Assembly: GCA_037355855.1 (NCBI GenBank)
Contig: CM074761.1
Coordinates: 6,095,346-6,159,345 of the forward strand
Direction: 5' to 3'
Source of the DNA: Pseudo-nitzschia pungens
Lineage: Eukaryota > Bacillariophyta > Bacillariophyceae > Bacillariales > Bacillariaceae
DNA length: 64,000 bases
This document shows positions 1-10,842 of the stretch, one piece after another (within the stretch, counting starts at the first letter, position 1; each line of letters begins with the position of its first letter). Below the pieces are notes generated by a model. The model saw only the letters and a list, made by a program, of their open reading frames with translations, ran no database searches and was not told where the DNA came from. The position numbers and the translations under genes were made by a program.

Positions 1-3000
1 AGACTAAAACAAACAGACGTAGAGAAGCTCGGAATGGTCTTGAAGAACATAAAGAACATAAAGAACAGTTCTTCAAAGAACCTAAAAGGTCATAGAGAAC
101 CTGAGTCGGGACATAGGTCATAGAGAACCTTGAAGTAGATAGAAACATTGTTTTGTTTCTTAAAATATAAATGGTTTGTTTCTTGTATATTTCTTGTGTG
201 TCGTAGTTTTGGGACATACGACAGAAAAAGCATGTCCTCATCCGAATAGCAGCTGCTCTGTCTATTGCGCCATCTGTTGCATGCTATTTGGTGCTAATTG
301 GTTGTTTTCAGGTATGCTGACACCGATTTCCGTGTGTCAAGCTAAGCTTACTACTTGTAAGACCTTACTCCGTACTTCGTATTTTGTGGCGATTATCTGT
401 TGTGATGCAATGTACCAGCAGTAACCTTCGTCTGATAAGTGATTTCAGACGTGGGTCGAAAATTATCGTGCCGGGTCTTTTTGGGCTAAATATTTGACCA
501 GACCCTCTTGTTTCATTTTTTCAGTCCATAGTATGATGCTCTAATTTTGTCATTCCTACCCACTAATTTTGTCATTCCTACGCACTAATTTTTCCATTCC
601 TACTACCCACTAACTTTTTCATTCCTACTAGGCACTTATTTTGTCAGCCTCCAAGCTTCTTGACATTTTCAGACCATTGGCTCGTAGTAATATCTCAGCC
701 TCCATGGATATAATTTTTCATGCATCGTCCTCGTACTTTCTCATGCTCGGTTCTTGTATTTTTCAACAAGGTCTATCTTCAGCATTATATCTCAGCACGG
801 AACAATCTTCGATTCTAAGAATCACATAATTATGTTACACTGCCTATTATTGAGGTTAAGAACCAGCACTACTAGTAGTATTCTGACTACTACTACTACC
901 AAATACTTACTGCATTGGTAAAAACTGGATTTCAGTTGCTGTCATATTGCTGCACTTCAGCTACCGTCCTCGCATTGTATTTTAGTGGCCATTGCATTGT
1001 ATTGCCGTTGCATCCTATCTCAGTTGCCATTGCATTGCATTTCAGTTGTTCTAGTTTTGAGATATATGACATCCACTGGATGGACGGCCCTCTGAAAGTT
1101 AGTACATCATGTTCCAACATGTTGCTTGTACCAATAAGGTTTACATACGTCCCTGATAAAGTACAGTTTTGATTGATTTGTGTCATGCGGTGAGTTCTGA
1201 AAAAAAATTTCTTTGCACTTTGCACTTGGCAAGCTACTACTACCGCCGGTAACCTTACCCGTCAAAAACTAAAATGGATCACGTCGGAGTGACAGATTGT
1301 TCTTCTTGCCTAACTACTAGTATCCGACCAAATACCTCCTCCCAGCAGTAACGGAAACCTCCTCAACGAAAGTTACAACCTGTTCATAAACACTATAAAC
1401 CAACTGTTTGCAACAACTCCTGTTGACATCGGTGACTTACATCCATAGCTTTTGCCCCCGGTACTACTAGTTACTAGCGGTTTGGTCGCAAAATTCCCAA
1501 AAATTGATTCATTATGGTAAATGTACTAGACACTGGTACATTTTCTACACGCGACCCTACAATCGAGTGAAAAAAAACGAATGCGAAACCAAAAAAAAAA
1601 ACGAATTCTCGAACCATGGTGTGTCCTCTGCGCGCAAGCCGAAAAACCATGCCGGCTCGATGCTGTCACTCAAAAACACACAATTTTTGGCCCATTTTCT
1701 GTGTTTGGGAGCTTACTAAGGGAAGAATAAGCAAAGTTGTTTAAAAGTGAATATATTGTAGAGTAGATTCTTGTTAGCTAACAGATGATGTCTTTACTTC
1801 GAACAGAGGTGGTGTTTGCAAGGAGATATTGCAAAAAGCAAAGTTGCTGTCACTCGATGTGATCCAGTATGGTAAACGTGATCCATTTAAGTTTTTGACG
1901 GGTAAGGTTTACCGTAATGGGAATCGAAACTGTATTTCTCAATACTTACGGTAAGTTACGGTTGAGGGTAATTACTGGCAAGGAGATACTCCGTCTGTTA
2001 TTCGATACACAAGCTACGCGCAAGGTGATGATTCACCGAACTCAATCTTCGGGCATGCGCAACCAGGCGACAGAAAGAAAAAAATTCCATTGGTGAGACT
2101 AAGTGTACAGTGCAACAACCACGCAGTTTTGTACCCACTTCTTCGTCTCTGTATTCACAAAAGACCGGGATCGTCGAGGTGTACTGCTATACTACCACTT
2201 CATGGATCATCGTGTATTTGTGTCCGCGAACTCCTCACAAAAGACCTTTCTTCCCTGCACTCACAAAAGAAGACAGGGGTCTTCATTTATTCTTTGGTTC
2301 CCTCCTGCATTACCGAAAGACCGGGGGATCATCATCTTGTTTTATTTGATTCGCAGCACGACTCCCGAAAGACCGGGAGCATCGAAGATTGAGAAAGCGT
2401 GATGAAACTAATCGTCGAGTCGCCATCGCTTGTTTCTGACTTCTGGCTTCAGTTTTTCAGCAAGTTTAATGTCTCTAGAGTCCAGATGGAACGACCAGAG
2501 ACGACGGAAAGATGACTCATTCTGTATTTTGAATTCCTGTACTACCTCTTTTGGATTGTCCCGAAAAATAATGCTTCGAAGTAGTAAGGTTAAATTACTT
2601 ACCGGTAAGGCTACTTCTATTTTGTAACCGTACCGTACGTTGCACATATGTACTACGTAGAAGCATCAGCCATTTCGAGTACAGTATTTGCGGGATAAGT
2701 AATTTCTGTGACCCAGTGTCCAACCGGGAATAATACAAGATTTACAGTGGGACCCGTAGATCGTATTTCGTATTACTGCAGTATGATGTTGTCTTCTTAT
2801 TATCAATACGGTATCTCTGTCGTTCTGCTTTTGTTCTCATCGTACTACCGGTAGTACTTACGAACTTCGTAATAATAATAATACTATGACCCGTTGTTCA
2901 AACGGGAATAATACAAGATTAACGAATGGAATCTGTAGCAGGTCTTATTTCCGTCGTTCTGCCTCCTTTGTTCTCGTCATTCTTCTACTAGTATCTACGG

Positions 3001-3227
3001 TATGTAAAGATTGCATTAAAATAACCTTACCCGGTAGATAGTCTAATGGTACGCTTGGTCTTGACGTACGGTACATCACTTACATGTTGCATGGTATTCA
3101 GGTTTGTGATTCCAACTCGGTCCACCCGAATGCAACTTGAATTCGTCTCACAAATCAAAATCGTTACACAAATCAAAATCGACATTATTATCCAAGACTA
3201 TTATTTATCATTATCTATTTGCTGACC
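1..3227. other. Intergenic region, no gene recognised
   Basis: I see no convincing coding region here; open frames are short and unrelated to known families. The stretch holds small imperfect repeats: a tandem of CACTAATTTTGTCATTCCTA-like units near 536-650, TTGCATTGTATT/CAGTTGC-type degenerate repeats near 930-1050, several CACAAAAGACCGGG-like words near 2155-2390, and a diverged duplication around 2700-2760 and 2885-2950 (both contain CGGGAATAATACAAGATT). The last 200 bases must include the protease promoter, but no clear TATA element stands out. Confidence 0.6.
536..652. repeat. Short tandem repeat, about 24-30 bp units
   Basis: Four imperfect copies of CTAATTTTGTCATTCCTAC with a CCAC/CGCA linker follow one another. 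Units differ by a few substitutions and length changes. No function is visible. Confidence 0.7.
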
Positions 3228-4934
3228 ATGAAAATTAATTGCACGGGGTTCCTTTTCATCGCCCTCGCCGCTGTACAGCAAGTGGCTTCCGCTTCACCTC
3301 CCAACGTGGACCGGCACGATATACACCGTCGCTACTTGACAGAAGAAGAAACAGAATGCATCCTGTACCTGAGAATGGAGCAAGCCTCAGAAGACAAAGA
3401 CAACGAAGACAACGAAACATGGACCTGTCAATTTACAAGGGAGCAACAAGAGAAGTTCGGAATGCCCGTCGACACAATGGAAATCGAGGGCGTCCCGGAA
3501 GACTTGTTGGCATTGGCGGTTTCCGGAGAGACGATCCTCAAGTTCAAGGATGGCGCTGTCATCCAATCTAAACAGGACTTCGGAGCCATGGTGATCTCCA
3601 GCAGAAGCGAAGGGTCGGTCGAGGTCCAAGCCATGTCGAGCAAGGACTCCCGTATTTCTCGCAACGCAAGGCGGACCACGGGGAACTTTCGAACCCTGGT
3701 GGTTCGTGTCATTGACAGTCACAACAAAGAGGGAGAAAGTGCTTCAAAATTGAGGAGTGAGATCTTCAACGATTCCTTCAACATGAAGACGCAACTAAAG
3801 GCCTGTTCCCATGGCCAGATGACCATCGAAGAAGCTGGCATTGTGGACGTCAAGGTCGACACTCCTATCGACAGCAGTATCCATCATTATGATTACGGAA
3901 AACTGGCAAAGTCAGCAGCGGAACTGAAGTATGGTGGAAGTGTTGGTCTTGGCAACACGTACGACCTGGTCATGTTCTGTTTCCCTCCATCCAGCAGAAC
4001 GTTTGCTGCTTATGCTTATGTGGGTGCATGGGACAGCTATTACAATGATGAGTATTGCTCGATGCCGGGCGTCCAACAGCATGAGATTGGCCACAACCTG
4101 GGACTCGGACACAGCACTCAGAATGGAGCCGAATACGGCGATATGGCGACATCAATGGGCTATGCTTATGTTGGGGACAATGGCCCAGGAAAGTGTTTCA
4201 ATCCCGCCCACAACTACCAGTTGAGATGGTACGAGCAGCAGCAGCTGTCGATCAAGCCCATGGAATTGTCTGGTCCCCAAACCTTCGTCTTGAACGGAGT
4301 AGACGACTATAAGCGGTGGGGATCCTCCGGCGGGGAACTCGTTGTGTTGCGTCTTGTCTACTACGGAGATTCTCACAACGCCTGGGATTACTACGTTGGG
4401 TACAACCGCAACACGGGAATCAACGCGGGCACTGCATACGCCAACACAGTGACCCTCATTTTAAAACATGAAAATGGTCCTTATGGATGGAGCGACAAAA
4501 CCAGTAGATGGGATGTTAGTGTCGGAAAAAGGATCACAATTCCCTCATCAGAGGGGCCCAATGTCTACATAGACTTTCAATCCATTCAAAATGGCGGGAA
4601 GGATGCAATCGTCGTCATCTCCAATAGCAACGGTGGGGGGCCAGTGCCACAGCCAACGCAGAAGCCGATTGCTTCTCCTACTCGGTTGCCAACTCCGTCG
4701 CCCACTTCGAGTTCGAGTTCGTCCTCCACTCTGAGCTGTGAGGACAACCCAGATTTCAAGTTCAAGGGAGATCACAGAAAGAACTGCAAGTGGGTTGGAA
4801 AGGGAGGTACACAAAATCCTAAGAAGAAGAAGAAGATCAAGAAAAAATGCAAAAAGAAGGTCAGCCGGGAAAAGAAGGTTTGGGACTTCTGCCCGGAGAC
4901 GTGCTCCCTGGTCGACATGGGACCCTGCGTCTAG
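3228..4934 (+). CDS. Secreted M11/gametolysin-type zinc metalloprotease
   Basis: A 568-residue protein, started at the ATG at 3228 because it opens directly into a signal peptide (MKINCTGFLFIALAAVQQ, cleavage near ASA). The zinc site is HEIGHNLGLGH with ligands H285, H289 and H295 and catalytic E286. It is followed by a Met-turn-like GDMATSMGY. This arrangement is typical of peptidase family M11 (gametolysin), which cuts extracellular matrix proteins. After the catalytic region comes a Pro/Thr/Ser linker (about residues 470-500). A small Cys-rich, Lys-rich C-terminal module (about 502-568, CEDNPDFKFKGDHRKNC and CPETCS) resembles terminal domains seen on many diatom secreted proteins. The gene is intronless and has no operon-like neighbours. 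The substrate is unknown; I infer an extracellular or cell-wall role. Family assignment is firm, specificity is not. Confidence 0.9.
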   Translation: MKINCTGFLFIALAAVQQVASASPPNVDRHDIHRRYLTEEETECILYLRMEQASEDKDNEDNETWTCQFTREQQEKFGMPVDTMEIEGVPEDLLALAVSGETILKFKDGAVIQSKQDFGAMVISSRSEGSVEVQAMSSKDSRISRNARRTTGNFRTLVVRVIDSHNKEGESASKLRSEIFNDSFNMKTQLKACSHGQMTIEEAGIVDVKVDTPIDSSIHHYDYGKLAKSAAELKYGGSVGLGNTYDLVMFCFPPSSRTFAAYAYVGAWDSYYNDEYCSMPGVQQHEIGHNLGLGHSTQNGAEYGDMATSMGYAYVGDNGPGKCFNPAHNYQLRWYEQQQLSIKPMELSGPQTFVLNGVDDYKRWGSSGGELVVLRLVYYGDSHNAWDYYVGYNRNTGINAGTAYANTVTLILKHENGPYGWSDKTSRWDVSVGKRITIPSSEGPNVYIDFQSIQNGGKDAIVVISNSNGGGPVPQPTQKPIASPTRLPTPSPTSSSSSSSTLSCEDNPDFKFKGDHRKNCKWVGKGGTQNPKKKKKIKKKCKKKVSREKKVWDFCPETCSLVDMGPCV

Positions 4935-5321
4935 CCGCACCATACTACAATTCGACTCGTGTCGAATCAACTCAATAGTTCTCAATTCTATCATAATTAA
5001 AAATCATGTCTGAAACAAGTAACAAAATATATACGAATCATGATGTCACCCATCGTAGTTTATTCCCTAAATGCTCCGTACATAGTAGACCAGCAGCACC
5101 AGCAATAATAAGAAGTTGGATAGAGCGTGTGGTTAAAGACTAGGGTCGTCATGTTTTTTTTGTGTACCGGCACCCACGAAAAAGGAGATGAGACGGGTGG
5201 AGCGACGAAATGACAAAAGCAAGGGACAGTGGAGCAACAAAAACCACGGATCAACGAAACAAAGAAACGTGGAGCGACGAAACGACGAAACAAGAAAACG
5301 GTGGAGCAACAAAAACGACCT
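4935..5321. other. Intergenic spacer with GGAGCAACRAAA minisatellite
   Basis: Downstream of the protease is about 250 bases without recognisable features. From about 5198 to 5320 there are degenerate GGAGCRACRAAAC units. The same units resume at 10849-10893 on the far side of the LTR element, so the element landed inside this minisatellite. Confidence 0.6.
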
Positions 5322-5690
5322 AACAAGTTGTATAACTGGAAATTATGAGCTCTTATCATTCTATCGATCTAACATGTGTTCTCTCTCTTTTACATGGTCG
5401 CTCGTGATAAGTGTGTTTGTTGCTCCATTCTTTATCTTCTTCAGTTAATACTTCAACCGTGTTCTTTGGTTGTGTTCTTTGGATACTTCAATATCTTGCG
5501 CACCTCTGGGCGCGCTCTGTTTCTACGCGCGATACTGTTGCGCTCACTGTCTGTTTCTACGCGCGTTACTGTTGCGCTCACTGTCTGTTTCTACGCGCGT
5601 TACTGTTGCGCTCACTGTCTGTTTCTACGCGCGGTACTGTTGCGCTCACTTTCTGTTTCTTATTACTTAACAACCTTGTTCTGTGTTGTT
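5322..5690 (-). repeat. 3' LTR of the 5.3-10.8 kb element
   Basis: 369 bp, matching the copy at 10474-10842. It contains four consecutive 34-bp units (CTGTTTCTACGCGCGTTACT plus GTTGCGCTCACTGT) at 5517-5652, present equally in both LTRs. The outermost bases AACAAG and TTGTT are nearly inverted repeats. Confidence 0.93.
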
Positions 5691-5806
5691 CCCTCCTTAA
5701 TATGTGCTGTAAGGATTCTAGAAATGGGAAACATAGAATGGCTGAGGCACGTATTACTGTTTCATGATTAAAATGTTTTTCTTATATAATTCTTTTTGTA
5801 CTTATC

Positions 5807-7387
5807 TTATTTGGTCATGAATTCATTGACGAGACTGTGAAAGGCTGTTTGTCCCAAAGGCTTGGTGAGGATGTCTGCATAGTTATCTTGGGATCTGATG
5901 TGGTTGACAGAGATGACCTTTCCTGCTTGGTTCTCACGCACAAAGTGGTATGCCAAGGCAATTGATTTCTTATTCAAGGAGCTTGCAGGATTAGTTGAAT
6001 TCAGCACCACACTCTTGTTGTCCACATAAATATCTGCTGGCTTGGTGATGAAAACTCCCATGGATCTCAAGTGGTATCTCAATCTGATTGCCAAAGCCAC
6101 AGCATCCTTCAAGGCTGTAAACTCAGCGCCGAAGGTACTGGTGTGAACTGAGGTCTGGCGTTTGGATTTCCAGTACACCGGTGTGGATCCAACAAATGCA
6201 ATCAGTCCTGTAATGCTTCTGCCTGTCACCAAATCATGAGCATGATCACTGTCACAAAAGATTGTAATCTGCAATTCTTTTACTTTTGGAATTGGGAACA
6301 TGGGATCCAACTCCTCCTTATAATACTTGTATTGGTGAGTAAAATCCTCCATCCGTGTTGGTTCTTCATTGACTGTAGTTCTTGGGGGTCTTGGATCCAC
6401 AACTAGGCCTTTGTTTTTATACTTCTTGAGATATCCAAGTATATATCTTGCCATTTCAAGGTGATTCTTTCTGGGGCTCGCTGAAAATCTGGATAAGGAA
6501 GATACTGCATATGTGATATCAATTCTCCCGGTCAACACCACCCATTGGCACAAACCTATGATATGTTGAAATTCCTTGTGCTCTGTTACATCCAGGAATT
6601 CGGATGTATCCAGTTCTGGTCTGCAATCTGGATGCATGGGGACATGGTTTGGGTGGAGGGTGAGTCCATGCTTGATTTCATACTTCCTTAGAACTTCTGT
6701 GATGTAAGATCCCGAATTGAGAAGAATCCTGCCATCCTTGATTTGTCTCACACTTGTTCCAAGATAGTACTGTGGCTTTTCTTCAATATTTCTGAGGGCA
6801 AATTCTTGTTCAATGAGTGCGATCCAGTTCTCCGGTTTCTTTGCAACAACAATCAAATCATCCACATGAGTTGCAATGTAACAATACCCCTCCCCTTCAG
6901 GCTCTGGGCGCATCCATAAATCAGGGTCTGCGTGCGATGGTCTGAACCCTAAACCTGCAAGTGTATCAGCAAAGAAATCCATGTACGCTCTGCTGCTTCC
7001 AGCAAGACCATACAAAGCGCGTTGTATTTCAACTTTGCAACCCTTGTTTTTGCCAAAAACATCATCTGCCCAACACCATACCTTCTCTTGGTTAGGGGCT
7101 GTAGGGAATGCATTCCCAACATCTGCTGTCATTAAATCAAGCTTCTGGTGCTGCGCAATTAGGAATAGCAGGAATACAGAGAGACTGTCCACTTGGCTGG
7201 AATAAGTGTTGACATGGCTGGAGTCAACCAAATGCCCTCCTGCAACTAAACGTGATTTGTATCTTCGGTCTTCGCTCTTTACATCCCATATCATTTTCAG
7301 CTTGACCTCTTGCCATCCTTCAGACTCTGGGAATTCTGTTGAGGACTTCTTTTTCAGTTCCAATATTCTCCCTCCTGGTTCTGACAA
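5807..7387 (-). CDS. Copia pol, reverse transcriptase and RNase H part (frameshifted)
   Basis: This frame carries the second half of pol. It has the RT fingers and palm (KSRLVAGG, TADVGNAFPTAP, an ALYGL motif), the catalytic THVDDLIVV block (HVDD where copia usually has YVDD) and copia RNase H motifs (IFCDSDHAHD, TFGAEFTALKDA, YVDNKSV, ADILTKPLG). It has no ATG near its 5' edge and overlaps the end of the upstream gag-integrase frame at 7320-7387. It would therefore be made only by ribosomal frameshifting, or is disabled by a one-base change. The upstream frame ends soon after RSVVRTRR, the block that normally leads into RT, which places the shift at about 7330-7387. The enzyme would copy element RNA into DNA in cytoplasmic particles. 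Confidence 0.88.
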   Translation of the reverse strand: MSEPGGRILELKKKSSTEFPESEGWQEVKLKMIWDVKSEDRRYKSRLVAGGHLVDSSHVNTYSSQVDSLSVFLLFLIAQHQKLDLMTADVGNAFPTAPNQEKVWCWADDVFGKNKGCKVEIQRALYGLAGSSRAYMDFFADTLAGLGFRPSHADPDLWMRPEPEGEGYCYIATHVDDLIVVAKKPENWIALIEQEFALRNIEEKPQYYLGTSVRQIKDGRILLNSGSYITEVLRKYEIKHGLTLHPNHVPMHPDCRPELDTSEFLDVTEHKEFQHIIGLCQWVVLTGRIDITYAVSSLSRFSASPRKNHLEMARYILGYLKKYKNKGLVVDPRPPRTTVNEEPTRMEDFTHQYKYYKEELDPMFPIPKVKELQITIFCDSDHAHDLVTGRSITGLIAFVGSTPVYWKSKRQTSVHTSTFGAEFTALKDAVALAIRLRYHLRSMGVFITKPADIYVDNKSVVLNSTNPASSLNKKSIALAYHFVRENQAGKVISVNHIRSQDNYADILTKPLGQTAFHSLVNEFMTK

Positions 7388-10292
7388 CTGAGCGCATGAG
7401 GATCTGGCGCTTGGTCTTCTTAGAATCTGGTTCAGTTAAAATGTAGTATGTCATGGCGTCGCCACATGAATCAGCAAAAGCTAAAAATCTCCCCTTCAAC
7501 ATGCTATCTTTTGGCGTCTTGTTCTGGGGTTGATAGTACCAAATAGGCTCATAGAAATGGAAGCGCAAGTGTGAGATATCAGGAGTCCATCCATGTGAGA
7601 CTTCGGATGGGGTTTTCCAATTCAAGGATGCACGAGAACAAACATTATTCACTTGGCAAACCCATTTTGCACACCAATGAGCCAAGGATTTAGGAGCTTT
7701 GAACATTGCCAAACAGTTAGAGATCATCTTGCTAAGTCTCCCCCATTCTGGTTCAGCCGGATTTTGGTGTGGGTGATATGGTTGGCTTGTCCTGGATCTC
7801 GTGCTCACTCTGGCCTCTCTCAGCACTTCGCTCCACTTCACCCCTGTCTCCGCTTGCGCATTGTCACTGATCATTGTATCTGGAGCACCATGCTCTCTGA
7901 GATAATCCTTCAAGGCAGTAGTACATTGTGACACTTGTTTTAGTGGGTGGAAAGACCACTTCTTTGACTTCACTCCAGAGAAGAACTGACCACCATTATG
8001 CCCTTGGCTTGTCTTTTCAGAGAAGAAAGTATAATCTGTGGCAACTGATTCATTTTGTCGTGGGTAATGGAAGCCTCTGAAACGCTTCCTATAGTGCTTC
8101 CTGGGGATATCCCTGTTCTCTTCTTCAATCTCTGTATAGAATTGGGTTGTATTTTCCAGAGTCTTCTTTACCACCCTCTCAGGGAGCATTGCCATTCTCT
8201 TCCTTAGTTCCAGCATGGGTAGTTGGCCGAAACTGAACTTCTGAAACTTCCTCTTGCGTCGGAGCATAGGGTATTCCCTGAGGTCTGGTGGTGCTGGGGA
8301 ATTCAACTCAAACAGCTCCAAAGACTCCATGTCACCTTCTGTTGGTTTTGATAGCTTGAAAAACACCTTCTCTTCATCGTGCCAAAAGGGTAGGAACGTT
8401 GTCCCGATTTTGATACCACAGTCTGGATATTGTGGTTGCACTCCAACTCTCACGCCATGATCTCCCATATCCATGGATGTTAACAAAGACTCTCCTTCAG
8501 TGCTGTCCCGGTCTTCAGTGATAAAGGTTGCATAGTGAACCAATAAAAGAACTGGGTCTTCTCTCCCGGGGACTGTTGCTTTGGTCACTGCACTCACCAC
8601 TGGGTGTCCGTCCATAACATCACTGGACATAAATGGTTTCACTGCAGAGGTCAATCCTGTCTCTCCTCCAACCCGAATCCATGCCTTCTCAGTCACCGTA
8701 GGTCTATTCCCACCTCCACTGTCCATAAGGGCAATATTCTCTCCCTTGGAGATTTTCATGGGGAACCTTCTGGTTGTCTTCACCTTCAGTCTCTGGCTGC
8801 GTCGGGGCGTTGATATACTGGTTGAAACCTGCTGCTGCTGCGCTTTCAGCTGCTCTCGCTGCTTCTCTTGCTGCTGAAGCGTCTGCATCTCCTCTTGTTC
8901 CTTCCCCTTTTCAACCATATGAAAACGTACTGCTTTGAGAGGAACGCTGCCTACAGGGAACAATTCCGATTCGTCGATTGAGCCGACACTAAGGGCGTCA
9001 GCGTCATCAGGAGGTTCAGGTAAGGGTGCCGGTGCAGCGGCAGGGGTTGCTGGAGGAGCAGGTGGCCCCGGCGGTGGAGGAAGCTTGGGATCTGGCTCAA
9101 GGGGCTCTTCTGCAACAGACACGGTGGGATCTAACATCACACGACGGACACGGCGAGGACGACCCCCACTTCGGCCATACATGCGTCTGGGAACGTCGGT
9201 GTTGCCCATCCCATCATCCTTGGGCTCTCCGATCTTGATACCATTGACGGGACTGGGAAAGTCATCTGGTGGATACTTGTGACGTACAGCGTTGTTATAT
9301 TTGAGAACATAGGTACGTTCAGAATCTTGTAAGTTTCTCCACGTCTCTGGGGGAATCCTGAGAATACCAAGCATGTTAGGGTGAAGTGTAGTGCCACCCA
9401 AAGAGAGGGTTCCTTGTTGGCCCATTTGTCCATCGATGCGCCGGCGCTTTCCCTCATACTGGAGCTGAAATGCCAATTCTTGGCGGCGTTTGGCTTCAGC
9501 ACGACGTGCAATTCCTTTCCGAATATTCGCTTGTTCTTGCTTACGGAGTTTCAGGACAAGTTCTTTCAGGGTCAGAGTGGACTGATGTTCCACCATGCTG
9601 TTGGTTGTGTAGTCCAGAGAGGAGTCGTGAATATTCTGGATGAAGAGGCTCTTGGCTTCACATTCTCGAATGCCAAAATTGGGGATACGATGCAGCTCGT
9701 AGTAGATCAACTCAAAACGGTTGATATAATCTGCAATGTCACCGCCTTCATACAATTTGACGTTCGAAAGCTTCAGACGGAGTGTCTCAGCATGGGATTC
9801 TTGCTGGGATTTGGAGTCGTACCAATTAAGGAGTTCGTTCCATGCACCATGTCCATCCGTCTCATCTCGGTATTGATTAACCTGCGAATATGCGCGCCCG
9901 TTGCATGTGGCTGCTGCGATGGTAGAGTATAAGACGTGGTTCCGGTTTGGATCCTTGTCAGCTTCCTCTCTGCTGTTCATAACCTTTTTGAAGCCGGTAC
10001 CGTATAACACACTCTCCGCTTCAGCTTTCCATTTGACCCAGTTCGATTGGCATCCGTCGAATGTCTTCACATCTCCTACACGGAGCGTCTGAAACCCTTC
10101 GCGTTCTTCTTTCTTTTCAAGTTCCTTCTCTAGTTTCGTGATCTTGTCTCGTAGGGTCTCTTCAGTACTCGTGGGTTGGGGTTTAATGGTAGGTGTGAAC
10201 AACCATTTGATTGCTCCTGTAATCGCTTGGGTGAAAGAGAAGGGTTGGTATGTTTCGTTGGTGTTGACGGATAGGTCGGCGGCGAAGGACAT
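7320..10292 (-). CDS. Copia gag, protease and integrase polyprotein
   Basis: Start chosen at the ATG at 10292 (MSFAADLSVNTNET). The frame is open further upstream, but that part is a poly-Lys run encoded by an A-tract in the leader. The first 350 residues look like gag (WVKWKAEAESVLYGTGF, ADYINRFELIYYELHRI, typical copia gag blocks); no CCHC knuckle is evident. A Pro-rich stretch follows. Next is an aspartic protease signature ALMDSGGGNRP, then an integrase core with TDYTFF, ISDNAQAE and NPAEPEWGRL supplying the D, D and E residues. The frame stops just after the integrase, where RT should continue in the same frame in most copia elements. Confidence 0.87.
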   Translation of the reverse strand: MSFAADLSVNTNETYQPFSFTQAITGAIKWLFTPTIKPQPTSTEETLRDKITKLEKELEKKEEREGFQTLRVGDVKTFDGCQSNWVKWKAEAESVLYGTGFKKVMNSREEADKDPNRNHVLYSTIAAATCNGRAYSQVNQYRDETDGHGAWNELLNWYDSKSQQESHAETLRLKLSNVKLYEGGDIADYINRFELIYYELHRIPNFGIRECEAKSLFIQNIHDSSLDYTTNSMVEHQSTLTLKELVLKLRKQEQANIRKGIARRAEAKRRQELAFQLQYEGKRRRIDGQMGQQGTLSLGGTTLHPNMLGILRIPPETWRNLQDSERTYVLKYNNAVRHKYPPDDFPSPVNGIKIGEPKDDGMGNTDVPRRMYGRSGGRPRRVRRVMLDPTVSVAEEPLEPDPKLPPPPGPPAPPATPAAAPAPLPEPPDDADALSVGSIDESELFPVGSVPLKAVRFHMVEKGKEQEEMQTLQQQEKQREQLKAQQQQVSTSISTPRRSQRLKVKTTRRFPMKISKGENIALMDSGGGNRPTVTEKAWIRVGGETGLTSAVKPFMSSDVMDGHPVVSAVTKATVPGREDPVLLLVHYATFITEDRDSTEGESLLTSMDMGDHGVRVGVQPQYPDCGIKIGTTFLPFWHDEEKVFFKLSKPTEGDMESLELFELNSPAPPDLREYPMLRRKRKFQKFSFGQLPMLELRKRMAMLPERVVKKTLENTTQFYTEIEEENRDIPRKHYRKRFRGFHYPRQNESVATDYTFFSEKTSQGHNGGQFFSGVKSKKWSFHPLKQVSQCTTALKDYLREHGAPDTMISDNAQAETGVKWSEVLREARVSTRSRTSQPYHPHQNPAEPEWGRLSKMISNCLAMFKAPKSLAHWCAKWVCQVNNVCSRASLNWKTPSEVSHGWTPDISHLRFHFYEPIWYYQPQNKTPKDSMLKGRFLAFADSCGDAMTYYILTEPDSKKTKRQILMRSVVRTRRENIGTEKEVLNRIPRV

Positions 10293-10473
10293 GTTGGAAT
10301 ATATATATTTTTTTTTTTTTTTTTTTTTAAAGATATGTCGGTAGGTAGTTAGGGTATGATCGTTAAAAATAAAAAGAATTTTCAATCGTGCGTGTTTCGA
10401 AATGTTGAGTATCGAACGCGGTTGAATAATTCGTGTGGTAGAGTAATTTTATTGCGATCTGCGACTGTTAATC
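10293..10473 (-). other. Retrotransposon leader with long A-tract
   Basis: The 5' untranslated leader between the 5' LTR and the gag ATG. It contains a run of roughly 20 A on the minus strand (plus-strand T run, about 10309-10328) ending about 17 bases before the ATG, next to an alternating AT stretch. Confidence 0.7.
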
Positions 10474-10842
10474 AACAAGTTGTATAACTGGAAATTATGA
10501 GCTCTTATCATTCTATCGATCTAACATGTGTTCTCTCTCTTTTACATGGTCGCTCGTGATAAGTGTGTTTGTTGCTCCATTCTTTATCTTCTTCAGTTAA
10601 TACTTCAACCGTGTTCTTTGGTTGTGTTCTTTGGATACTTCAATATCTTGCGCACCTCTGGGCGCGCTCTGTTTCTACGCGCGATACTGTTGCGCTCACT
10701 GTCTGTTTCTACGCGCGTTACTGTTGCGCTCACTGTCTGTTTCTACGCGCGTTACTGTTGCGCTCACTGTCTGTTTCTACGCGCGGTACTGTTGCGCTCA
10801 CTTTCTGTTTCTTATTACTTAACAACCTTGTTCTGTGTTGTT
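10474..10842 (-). repeat. 5' LTR of the 5.3-10.8 kb element
   Basis: 369 bp, no difference seen from 5322-5690, including the four 34-bp units at 10669-10804. As the 5' LTR of a minus-strand element it would hold the promoter. Confidence 0.93.

Larger units (their letters stand above)
5322..10842 (-). mobile_element. Complete copia-like LTR retrotransposon (minus strand)
   Basis: Two LTRs of 369 bp (5322-5690 and 10474-10842) that look identical by eye bound a minus-strand coding region. The flanks carry ACGACC on both sides (5315-5320 and 10843-10848), read as a 5-6 bp target-site duplication. A purine tract on the minus strand (plus-strand CCCTCCTT, 5691-5698) abuts the 3' LTR and fits a polypurine tract. 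Domain order gag-protease-integrase-RT-RNase H is that of Ty1/copia. Identical LTRs imply recent insertion, yet pol is split by a frameshift. No standard tRNA primer site was recognised next to the 5' LTR. Confidence 0.92.

Noticed and set aside
5376..5771. Open frames in the LTR repeated at 10528-11141
   Set aside because: Products of the 34-bp LTR tandem repeat; they do not extend beyond the LTR in the same form at both sites.
7653..9932. Plus-strand frames opposite the copia gag-integrase
   Set aside because: Antisense shadows of a well-supported minus-strand coding region.
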